From: JAQUPP01 sp041649955
Lineage (GTDB): Bacteria > Patescibacteriota > Patescibacteriia > UBA2591 > JAQUPP01
DNA length: 27,209 nucleotides
Assembly: GCA_041649955.1 (NCBI GenBank)
Contig: JBAZMD010000011.1
Coordinates: 1 to 27,209 of the forward strand
Direction of reading: 5' to 3'
A program made the translations under genes and the position numbers. This document shows positions 8,098 through 14,421 of the stretch, piece after piece. Each line of letters opens with the position of its first letter. The first letter of the stretch is position 1. The notes beneath the pieces were generated by a model, which saw nothing but the letters and a program-made list of their open reading frames with translations, was not told the DNA's origin and made no database searches.

Positions 8098-8457
8098 TTA
8101 AATTTTAAGAAGATATGGTACAAAAATAATCAATCCCACCACGACCGAAGCCAGAGCGGCCACAAAAACCGCGGCGGCCATAATATCTTTAACTGCTTTG
8201 GCGATATAATCTATTTTCGGCTGGAATAAATCAACTACTCTTTCCAGTACCGAATTGGCCAGTTCCAAAATCAAAACCATAGCCACCAGCAAAATAATCA
8301 CCACTCTTTCCAAGGTTCTCAAGGGCAGATAAAAAGCACCAATCAAAACAACAATTGCAAAAATAATCTGAATTCTGAAACTGACTTCGTGGCGGAAGGT
8401 ATAGCCTATCCCCCGAAAAGCATTGGCGAAACTTTTGATTAAAAGATTAAAAAACAT
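8098..8457 (-). CDS. dgkA: Diacylglycerol/undecaprenol kinase family protein
   Basis: Small integral-membrane lipid kinase. In Gram-positive-type members the substrate is undecaprenol, which would feed the lipid carrier pool for envelope synthesis; that substrate is inferred. The 119-aa protein has an amphipathic N terminus (SFANAFRGIGYTFRHEVSFRIQ) and three membrane helices. The family motif ELANSVLERVVD (about 64-75) is followed by AKAVKDIMAAAV, which together hold the Glu, Asn and Asp residues that bind Mg-ATP. The ATG abuts the ybeY stop with no spacer. The order ybeY-dgkA-ftsA-ftsZ ties it to envelope growth and division. Confidence 0.92.
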   Translation of the reverse strand: MFFNLLIKSFANAFRGIGYTFRHEVSFRIQIIFAIVVLIGAFYLPLRTLERVVIILLVAMVLILELANSVLERVVDLFQPKIDYIAKAVKDIMAAAVFVAALASVVVGLIIFVPYLLKI

Positions 8458-8865
8458 TTAAATTGCTTTAAGTATTTGATTAGCGAGTTTGTCCATTTTA
8501 TTTTTTTCTTTTTCAAAACGATGATCGTGTCCCAAAATATGCAAAACGCTGTGAACCAATAAAATTTTCAATTCTTCAATTTGAGTGTGTTTGAATTCTT
8601 TTGCCTGTTTTGCAAGCTGAGACCAGCAAATTATAATTTCGGCCGGATCACTGAAAGACAGGACGTCAGTGGCTTTATTGATTTTGCGATATTTTTTATT
8701 AATCGCTTGAATCGTTTTTTCGTTTGTAAAAACAACGGAGAAAGAAGCGATATTTTTTACTTTTGGAATTTTCTTGGCGGTTTCCTGCAAGATTTTTTTC
8801 AAAATCAATTTAATAAAATTCTTGCTGAGATTAAATTTTATTAACTTATTGATTTCTATAATCAT
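8458..8865 (-). CDS. ybeY: Endoribonuclease YbeY (16S rRNA maturation)
   Basis: Zinc-dependent endoribonuclease acting in 16S rRNA 3'-end processing and ribosome quality control. The metal motif HSVLHILGHDH (about 110-120) supplies three His ligands in the H-x3-H-x4-GHDH form. INKKYRKINKATDVLSFSDP is the conserved segment that precedes the active site. Length (135 aa) is typical of the short bacterial form. The stop codon touches the dgkA ATG, so the two are co-transcribed. Upstream, an AAGCTA-type repeat separates it from porA. Confidence 0.94.
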   Translation of the reverse strand: MIIEINKLIKFNLSKNFIKLILKKILQETAKKIPKVKNIASFSVVFTNEKTIQAINKKYRKINKATDVLSFSDPAEIIICWSQLAKQAKEFKHTQIEELKILLVHSVLHILGHDHRFEKEKNKMDKLANQILKAI

Positions 8866-8874
8866 ATTAATCTT

Positions 8875-8905
8875 AAAAAGCTAAAAAGCTACAAGCTAAG
8901 AAGCT
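8875..8905. repeat. AAGCTA-type dispersed repeat, copy 2
   Basis: This 31-bp copy differs from 213-243 at one position by eye and overlaps the first two bases (as read on the plus strand) of the porA TAG stop codon (8904-8906). Both copies therefore sit at the 3' end of a minus-strand gene in the same orientation. Confidence 0.8.
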
Positions 8906-10073
8906 AGTTTTTCAGTCCAACATATTTCGGTTCTTTACTTAATTTGCCTTTAAGCAGGTCATTGAAAATTCCTTCTATTTCTTCCATTTGAACATCTCTT
9001 CCGCCCAATCCCAAAATATAAGTTTGTCTTGAAGTTTTTGAATTCAAGCATTCGCTGATATCGCTGGTTAACGGCGTTATTGAACCGCAACCCATCACTC
9101 TTTCCAAAATACCGACAAATTTTATTTTATTTAAAACCTTTTCCACTTCTTGATAAGGAAACGGCCGGTATAAATTAATTTTCAACAAGCCGACTTTTTT
9201 ACCCTGAGATCTCAATTTATCCACCGCCGCTTTGGCCGTGCCGCTGACAGATCCCATGGCCACTATCACCGCTTTCGCGTCAGACATAAAATATTGTTCA
9301 AAATATCCGTAATCATTGCCGGTGATTTTTTTAAGTTCTTGACCGATTTTCAAATAAACTTTTTTCGCCTCGTTCATCGCGTCAGCCACTTGTTTTTTAA
9401 TTTCAAAATAATAATCAGGCATCACGAACGCTCCGATGGTTATAGGTTTTTTAAGATTCAAAAGATAATTTTCCGGAGTATAATCGCCGACGAAATTCTT
9501 AATTATTTTATCGTCATAAACTTTAACGCCTTCCAAATTATGGGAAGCGATAAAACCGTCTTGGCAAACCATAACCGGCAATTTCACTTTTGAATTTTCA
9601 GCCAAACGAACGGCTAAAAAATTATTTTCATAAACTTCCTGATTGTTTTCGCAGAATATTTGTATCCAGCCCAAATCGCGCGCCAGCATCGCGTCCTGAT
9701 GATCGTTATGAATATTCAAAGGAGCGGATATAGATCTCATTGCCAAATTCATTACAACCGGCAAACGCAAACCCGAGGTAATGGGCAAAATTTCAATCAT
9801 TAAAGCCAGTCCTTGGCTGGAAGTGGCGGTCATCGCCCGTCCGCCCGCGGCTGCGGCGCCAACCATTAAACTCATGGCCGAATGTTCTGACTCAACGGAA
9901 ACAAATTTTGTTTCCACTAATCCCTTCTCCACTATTTTCGCGAATTTTTCAATAATCGGCGTTTGAGGAGTAATCGGGTAAGCCGAAAAAACAGCCGGAT
10001 TAATTTGTCTCATCGCTTCGGCTGCGGCTTCTCCGCCGGTTAGGGCGATTGTTTTAAAATTATTTTTAGTCAT
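8904..10073 (-). CDS. porA: 2-oxoacid:ferredoxin oxidoreductase, alpha subunit
   Basis: Pyrimidine-binding half of a pyruvate (or other 2-oxoacid):ferredoxin oxidoreductase, which oxidatively decarboxylates 2-oxoacids to acyl-CoA and reduces ferredoxin. The protein starts with TGGEAAAEAMRQINPAVFSAYPITPQTPI, followed by VESEHSAMSLMVGAAAAGGRAMTATSSQG (thiamine-diphosphate pyrimidine site) and the Rossmann-like C-terminal domain AVIVAMGSVSGTAKAAVDKLRSQGKKVGLL. Length (389 aa) is normal for a separate alpha chain. porD ends 1 nt before its start, and porG lies ahead of that. The beta subunit gene, which binds the diphosphate part of the cofactor and a cluster, is not found downstream or anywhere in the window. 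Pyruvate is the likely but unproven substrate. Confidence 0.93.
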   Translation of the reverse strand: MTKNNFKTIALTGGEAAAEAMRQINPAVFSAYPITPQTPIIEKFAKIVEKGLVETKFVSVESEHSAMSLMVGAAAAGGRAMTATSSQGLALMIEILPITSGLRLPVVMNLAMRSISAPLNIHNDHQDAMLARDLGWIQIFCENNQEVYENNFLAVRLAENSKVKLPVMVCQDGFIASHNLEGVKVYDDKIIKNFVGDYTPENYLLNLKKPITIGAFVMPDYYFEIKKQVADAMNEAKKVYLKIGQELKKITGNDYGYFEQYFMSDAKAVIVAMGSVSGTAKAAVDKLRSQGKKVGLLKINLYRPFPYQEVEKVLNKIKFVGILERVMGCGSITPLTSDISECLNSKTSRQTYILGLGGRDVQMEEIEGIFNDLLKGKLSKEPKYVGLKN

Positions 10074-10074
10074 T

Positions 10075-10347
10075 TTATTTTCCCTCTTTCATTATTATTG
10101 CTTTGACCGGACAAACTTGAGCGCAAATTCCGCAACCCTTGCAATAATCAAAATCAGTTTCAACTCTTTTATCTTCTTTAAGCGGGATGCAATTTTCCGG
10201 ACAATAATTAACGCAAACTAAACATTGAATGCATTTTGTTTTATCCCAAACAGGCCGTTGAGACCGCCAAGAGCCGGTTTTATAATTTTTTGACGAACCC
10301 GGTTTGTCAATTATTCCGCCAATTAAAATTTTATTTTTTTTAGTCAT
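10075..10347 (-). CDS. porD: 2-oxoacid:ferredoxin oxidoreductase, delta subunit
   Basis: Two-[4Fe-4S] ferredoxin subunit that passes electrons from the alpha/beta core to external ferredoxin. Cysteines C39, C42, C45 and C49 form one C-x2-C-x2-C-x3-CP motif and C69, C72, C75 and C79 the second; an additional C53 is in the loop. The N-terminal arm (KPGSSKNYKTGSWRSQRPVWD) matches the strap typical of PorD rather than of a free ferredoxin. Its ATG overlaps the porG stop by 1 nt (TAATG), so the two are translationally coupled. Confidence 0.94.
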   Translation of the reverse strand: MTKKNKILIGGIIDKPGSSKNYKTGSWRSQRPVWDKTKCIQCLVCVNYCPENCIPLKEDKRVETDFDYCKGCGICAQVCPVKAIIMKEGK

Positions 10348-10907
10348 TATGATATTTTAAGAAAATTATAACCTTCTTGAATTGATTTTAAATTTGCCTC
10401 AACCAATTGAGGGCTTAATTTTTTTGCGAATTTCTCTTTAGTCCCCTTGAGCAATTCGTCCAAGCAAATAATTTTTGTCGCCTTGACCAAAGCGCCGAGC
10501 AAAACGGTATTGGGAATATCTTTTTTAAAAAATTTCAAAGCGATATGCGAGGCCGGAACGGTATAAATTCTGAAATTATTGCCTAGTTTCTTTTTGAAAC
10601 TGTCGCTTGAAGCGTTTGAATTAATAATAATAATTCCGTTTTTTTTCAAACCTTGAGTGACATTTTCAGTTTCAACCAATAAGGGATCAATTACCAAAAC
10701 AGCGTCCGGTTTTTTAATATCCGAATGCAGTTTAATCGGCTGATCGTCAATTCTGACAAAAGCATTCATTGCCGCTCCCTCTCTGGCCGGTCCGTACGAA
10801 GGAAAGGCCTGGACAAATTTGCCTACAGCCAAATTGACTTCAGCAAAAAGCTGAGCAATTGTTTTTGCTCCTTGACCTGCTCGACCATGAATGCGAATTT
10901 CAAACAT
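10347..10907 (-). CDS. porG: 2-oxoacid:ferredoxin oxidoreductase, gamma subunit
   Basis: Gamma chain of the oxidoreductase, a structural subunit that helps bind CoA. It has the family start FEIRIHGRAGQGAKTIAQLFAEV, then FPSYGPAREGAAMNAFVRI and the strand DAVLVIDPLLV; MNAFVRID is well conserved in this subunit. Length (186 aa) is normal. It is the first gene of the porG-porD-porA run. Its upstream region (10908-11130) is mostly the ~170-bp repeat element copy 1, which therefore forms or precedes its leader. No clear promoter was found. Confidence 0.93.
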   Translation of the reverse strand: MFEIRIHGRAGQGAKTIAQLFAEVNLAVGKFVQAFPSYGPAREGAAMNAFVRIDDQPIKLHSDIKKPDAVLVIDPLLVETENVTQGLKKNGIIIINSNASSDSFKKKLGNNFRIYTVPASHIALKFFKKDIPNTVLLGALVKATKIICLDELLKGTKEKFAKKLSPQLVEANLKSIQEGYNFLKIS

Positions 10908-10954
10908 AAGTTATAATACTAATCTATGAATTTTATGAATACTACAAATTACGC

Positions 10955-11125
10955 TTTAGCGAAACTCACCTGAACGATGTCGCGGAAAAACCTTAGAAAA
11001 TTAAGGAGTTTTGCAGAAAAATTCATCTGTTTGACGACCTCTTTGGGAGAAGTTATGAATTTTTCTAAAGCAAAACAACTTTAATTTTCAAGGATTTGGA
11101 GCGTTGAGTGAAGGCGAATTTCGCG
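10955..11125. repeat. ~170-bp hairpin element, copy 1
   Basis: Copy 1 of an element found again at 22781-22950 (about 87% identical, hand count, one indel). It folds end to end: outer arms 10959-10967 and 11116-11124 pair with one mismatch, a middle arm GTTTTGC pairs with GCAAAAC, and GAAAAATTCAT pairs with ATGAATTTTTC around a conserved ~28-nt loop. It starts beyond the ferredoxin stop (11131) and precedes porG. It could be a mobile palindromic element or a structured RNA. Confidence 0.85.
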
Positions 11126-11130
11126 ACTTT

Positions 11131-11322
11131 TTATTGTGGAGTGAGTTTAATTGCTTGAACCGGGCAATTTTCTTCAGCTAAACGATTACAGCCTAAATCT
11201 TCAATTTCATCTTTAATCATTTTGGCTTTGCCGTCATCCCCTATTTCCCAATTAATCGGGCAAACTGCCGCGCAAGTTCCGCAGCCAATACATTTTTCTT
11301 TGTCTATTTGAGCTTTAAACAT
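11131..11322 (-). CDS. Single-cluster [4Fe-4S] ferredoxin
   Basis: Small soluble electron carrier of 63 aa. Cysteines C11, C14 and C17 with C53-Pro fit one [4Fe-4S] cluster. The remaining pair, C21 and C45, sits where Thermotoga- and Pyrococcus-type ferredoxins have a disulfide or a lost second cluster. Its position next to porG, porD and porA suggests it accepts electrons from the oxidoreductase, although the ~170-bp hairpin element separates it from porG. YtxH lies 28 nt upstream on the same strand. The second motif lacks the C-x2-C-x2-C pattern, so a two-cluster ferredoxin is unlikely. Confidence 0.93.
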   Translation of the reverse strand: MFKAQIDKEKCIGCGTCAAVCPINWEIGDDGKAKMIKDEIEDLGCNRLAEENCPVQAIKLTPQ

Positions 11323-11350
11323 ATAAAAATTATTTTAAAATTTAAATTAT

Positions 11351-11614
11351 TTATTCTTTAAAAACATCTTTAATTTCTTCAACATTTTTCACAACCTCGT
11401 CTTTAATCTCTTTAACTTTCACGGCTGTCTTTTGGGCGGTTTCAAAAACTTTTTCTTTGGCATCAACTGCTTTTTCGCCTATTTCTTCCATTTTTTTGCC
11501 CAATTCTTTTCTGGTTTCTTTGCCGGATTTTTTGGCGAATAATACGCCTAAAACTCCCCCTAAAATTGTTCCTAACGCAAATCCTTTAAAAACTTTTTTT
11601 CCTTTACAACACAT
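11351..11614 (-). CDS. YtxH-domain small membrane protein
   Basis: An 87-aa protein with a Gly-rich hydrophobic segment FKGFALGTILGGVLGVLFA (about 9-27), then KKSGKETRKELGKKM and a long charged helix rich in Lys, Glu and Val that may form a coiled coil. This is the layout of YtxH/general-stress proteins, whose biochemical role is not known. A CC pair follows the start Met. It lies upstream of the ferredoxin gene on the same strand. The assignment rests on architecture more than on a catalytic motif. Confidence 0.8.
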   Translation of the reverse strand: MCCKGKKVFKGFALGTILGGVLGVLFAKKSGKETRKELGKKMEEIGEKAVDAKEKVFETAQKTAVKVKEIKDEVVKNVEEIKDVFKE

Positions 11615-11680
11615 AAATTTTAATTTAAATTAATTAGTTAAACTTTGAATGCTTTTGATAAAATTAATACTCCCCCTGAT

Positions 11681-12034
11681 TTAAGGCATTCCCGGAACAT
11701 CCCTTTCTTCTTCACTTTTCCATCCTCCTAACAAATGTAAGTGTATATGGTCAATTGACTGTCCTGCTCCTTTTCCAACATTGAAAACTAATTTATAACC
11801 GGATTCATCCAACCCTCGGCTTTTAGCAATTTTCTTGGCAACCAAAAATAATTCTCCCATCAATTCTTTGTCTTCAACTTCTAAATGATTTATTGATGGA
11901 ATATGTTTTGTCGGCACGATCAATAAATGAATAGGTGCCTTGGGCTGAATATTCTCAAAAGCCACAATTTTATCATCTTCATAAATAAATTCCTTGGGTA
12001 TTTCTTTATTTATAATTTGGCAAAAAATACACAT
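11681..12034 (-). CDS. HIT family nucleotide-binding hydrolase
   Basis: Histidine-triad protein of 117 aa, of the Hint/HinT branch that hydrolyses purine nucleoside phosphoramidates. The triad is HIHLHLLGG with H96, H98 and H100. C2 and C5 (MCIFCQI) with a downstream His fit the zinc-binding form. IYEDDKIVAFENIQPKAPIHLLIVPTKHI is the conserved N-terminal half. The physiological substrate is not deducible. The uridine phosphorylase gene ends 11 nt upstream of its ATG (12046), so the two are co-transcribed with pyrimidine salvage genes. Confidence 0.93.
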   Translation of the reverse strand: MCIFCQIINKEIPKEFIYEDDKIVAFENIQPKAPIHLLIVPTKHIPSINHLEVEDKELMGELFLVAKKIAKSRGLDESGYKLVFNVGKGAGQSIDHIHLHLLGGWKSEEERDVPGMP

Positions 12035-12045
12035 AACAAATAATT

Positions 12046-12873
12046 TTATTTTAAAAGCGATGGAAAAAAATATTTTTTATGATTTTTTTCTTTTAATTTA
12101 TCCCACTTGGCTAAAATTGCCACTGCTTCCGAGGCTACCAAGCCGATTTCTTTTTCACCGGTTATTTTCCAATCTCCTGTCACGACATTGTCAATAACAG
12201 CGCAAACTGAACCTGCTCGCAAGCCGTATAAATTGGCAATGGTAAAAAGAGCCGAAGCTTCCATTTCTAAATTAGTTACTCTAGTTTGCTGTAAATCGTC
12301 TATGGTATGTTTAAAACGCGATTGATCATATCTTTTAAAACCAGGCCTGCCCTCGCCGACATAAAAAGCGTCAGTTGAAGCGGTAATTCCCAAATGATAT
12401 TTAAATTTTAATTTTTCACAGGCTTCAATCAAAGCCAAAATTACTTCGTAATGAGCAAAGGCCGGATAATTCGCGTCAACATAAGAATGAGAAGTTCCTT
12501 CCAATCTAACGCCGGCAGTATTAATAATCAAATCTCCGGGCTTAATATGAGATTGAATTGCGCCAGTAGTACCGATGCGGATAAAAGTATGGCAGCCGAT
12601 TCTAGCCGCTTCTTCAACGGCAATAGCAGTAGATGGCGAACCAATGCCGGTAGAAAGACAAGAAATTTTCGTGCCATTATATTCACCGGTCATGGAATGA
12701 TATTCCCGATGATTAGCTATTTCTTTTTTCTTATCCCAAAGATTGGCTACTTTCGCCACTCTCCCCGGGTCGCCAGGTAAAAGCACAAATGGCGCCAAAT
12801 CCCCTTTTTTGCAATTAATATGATATTGTGCCCCGCTTGGCTGAGCAGGCATTTTAGCTGTTGATTTAACCAT
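12046..12873 (-). CDS. udp: Uridine phosphorylase-type nucleoside phosphorylase
   Basis: Phosphorolyses uridine (possibly other nucleosides) to uracil and ribose-1-phosphate. It has the PNP/UDP family I motifs: VLLPGDPGRV (30-39, phosphate), STGIGSPSTAIAVEE, RIGTTGAI (99-106) and NLEMEASALFTIA (201-213), whose MEAS segment binds the ribose. Length (275 aa) is usual. The start is either the first ATG at 12873 or Met8, since homologues often begin near the HINCKKGD segment; neither has a Shine-Dalgarno sequence. The first ATG touches an inverted-repeat leader (12875-13084). The next gene upstream is an ATP-cone uridine kinase, giving a compact pyrimidine salvage pair. UDP rather than purine specificity is inferred from overall similarity. 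Confidence 0.88.
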   Translation of the reverse strand: MVKSTAKMPAQPSGAQYHINCKKGDLAPFVLLPGDPGRVAKVANLWDKKKEIANHREYHSMTGEYNGTKISCLSTGIGSPSTAIAVEEAARIGCHTFIRIGTTGAIQSHIKPGDLIINTAGVRLEGTSHSYVDANYPAFAHYEVILALIEACEKLKFKYHLGITASTDAFYVGEGRPGFKRYDQSRFKHTIDDLQQTRVTNLEMEASALFTIANLYGLRAGSVCAVIDNVVTGDWKITGEKEIGLVASEAVAILAKWDKLKEKNHKKYFFPSLLK

Positions 12874-12874
12874 A

Positions 12875-13084
12875 CCAGGTAGTAGAACTTTGACAATTTT
12901 TGTTCAATTATCAAAGTTTTAAATTATTAATTAAATTATTTTAGAAACCTTTGTTTATTTTATGAATTTTTTGTCCGACCAAAAATCAATAAAATTAAAT
13001 CTTCGACAATATGTTAGATGCGCAAAATATATACCAGATAAAACTTTCTAGTTGTGAGAGGACAAGTCAAAGTCCACTACCTGG
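12875..13084 (-). promoter_or_regulatory. Inverted-repeat leader before udp, switch-like
   Basis: Arms CCAGGTAGT-N3-ACTTTGAC (12875-12894) and GTCAAAGT-CC-ACTACCTGG (13066-13084) are perfectly complementary in two blocks of 8 and 9 bp and bound the whole udp-kinase gap. The same ACTTTGAC block also forms a local 13-bp stem with 12906-12918, with a single G-U in the minus-strand RNA. The two pairings exclude each other. The outer arm ends 1 nt from the udp ATG. This could be a regulatory leader or a degenerate palindromic insertion. Confidence 0.6.
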
Positions 13085-13107
13085 CATAATATTTTAAATA
13101 CTAATTT

Positions 13108-14421
13108 TTAATTATCACCGATGAATTCTCTTAAAATTGAATTTTGAGGCACTAAAGATTTATCCGGCCATTCTTTAACTTCTTTCAATAAATCATAAAC
13201 TCTTTGAGCCCGGATATAAGCATCTTGGCGATTAGGATCATTTTTATAATTTTCAATAATTTCCGGAAAAAACTTAAAAAGGCAATGTTTTAAAATCGGC
13301 AATTCATAGGCTAGACTGGTGTTGAAAACATAATCGGCCGTATAAATATAAGGAATAATATTTTTTAATTCGCCCTGCCGCACGTAATGCCAATGCCCGA
13401 CTGTTTCTTTCGGATTATATGATCTGAATTGAACGTCTCTGATCATTCGTCTTAATAATCTAATATCAGTCCATCTGACGAATTGGCCTTGATTATCTTT
13501 CAATTGACAGAGGGTCTCTAAATAAAGCTTGTATTTTTTATCATCCGGCACAATCTCGGTTAATTTATCGTAAATGCCGAAATGAGAATCTATTAAAATT
13601 ATTTGATTGTCTTCAAGTTTTAATTTGTCGGTTTTTTCTTCGCGGCAGCCTGATTTAAAATCATATCTCGGCACATCAATTTCCTCTCCCCTTAACAAAT
13701 CGGCCAAATGCTGATTGATTAAAGGAATATCCAGGGCGTAAGGCCCTTCAAAATCATAATCGCTGTAATCGTCTTTTAATTGATAATCCAAACTGTAAAA
13801 ATAATTATCAATTGCAAGCTTAACAAAATCAATTCCTTCTTTTTTAAGTTCATCTGCAATTCTCTGGGTGGTAGTTGTTTTGCCCGAAGAAGAAGGTCCG
13901 CTGATAATCAATAATTTTATCCGATTAAGATTGGCTTTTATCAATGACGCGATTTTTAAAATTTCTTGATCATATCTCGCTTCGGAATCTTTTATCAATT
14001 GAGAAAAGATTCCGGCTTCAATATGTTCGTTTAATTTGCTGACCGTGTCACAGGAATGTTCCAAATTCCAAACCAAGTTTTGCCAAATAGTTTTGTAAGG
14101 TATATTTTCTATTTCGTTTTTTTCTCTTTTCTCGCGCAATTCTTTGCGTTTTTGCCGGTATAAAATATAAAGTTTTGAAGTTTGGGTATGTCCCTGCTGA
14201 ATCAATACTTGTTCGACAATATCCTGAATTTCTTCAACCGCGGGAATGGTTTGAGGAAAATGATTTTCCAAAATATCCACTACCGTATCAGAAAGTTTTT
14301 CCGCCAGTTTCATGTCATGTCCGCCGGCTTCCTGAGCAGCCTTATAAATAGCATGGGTAATTTTTATTTGATTGAAAGGAACCAATGTTCCGTCTCGTTT
14401 ATAAATTTGAGTAATTTTCAT
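13108..14421 (-). CDS. ATP-cone/uridine kinase-like fusion protein
   Basis: A 437-aa fusion. Residues 1-95 form an ATP-cone, the nucleotide-sensing domain of ribonucleotide reductases and NrdR (ITQIYKRDGTLVPFNQIKI start, TIPAVEEIQDIVEQVL, then YILYRQKRKELRE). Residues about 155-410 form a P-loop kinase of the uridine kinase/phosphoribulokinase family with Walker A GPSSSGKT at 165-172, DNYFYS at 195 and DFEGPYALD, typical of uridine kinases. It probably phosphorylates uridine (or cytidine) to UMP, perhaps under allosteric control by ATP or dATP through the cone. Its ATG overlaps the mtaB stop by 4 nt, and uridine phosphorylase follows. The link to salvage comes from context plus fold; the exact substrate is not proved. 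Confidence 0.85.
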   Translation of the reverse strand: MKITQIYKRDGTLVPFNQIKITHAIYKAAQEAGGHDMKLAEKLSDTVVDILENHFPQTIPAVEEIQDIVEQVLIQQGHTQTSKLYILYRQKRKELREKREKNEIENIPYKTIWQNLVWNLEHSCDTVSKLNEHIEAGIFSQLIKDSEARYDQEILKIASLIKANLNRIKLLIISGPSSSGKTTTTQRIADELKKEGIDFVKLAIDNYFYSLDYQLKDDYSDYDFEGPYALDIPLINQHLADLLRGEEIDVPRYDFKSGCREEKTDKLKLEDNQIILIDSHFGIYDKLTEIVPDDKKYKLYLETLCQLKDNQGQFVRWTDIRLLRRMIRDVQFRSYNPKETVGHWHYVRQGELKNIIPYIYTADYVFNTSLAYELPILKHCLFKFFPEIIENYKNDPNRQDAYIRAQRVYDLLKEVKEWPDKSLVPQNSILREFIGDN

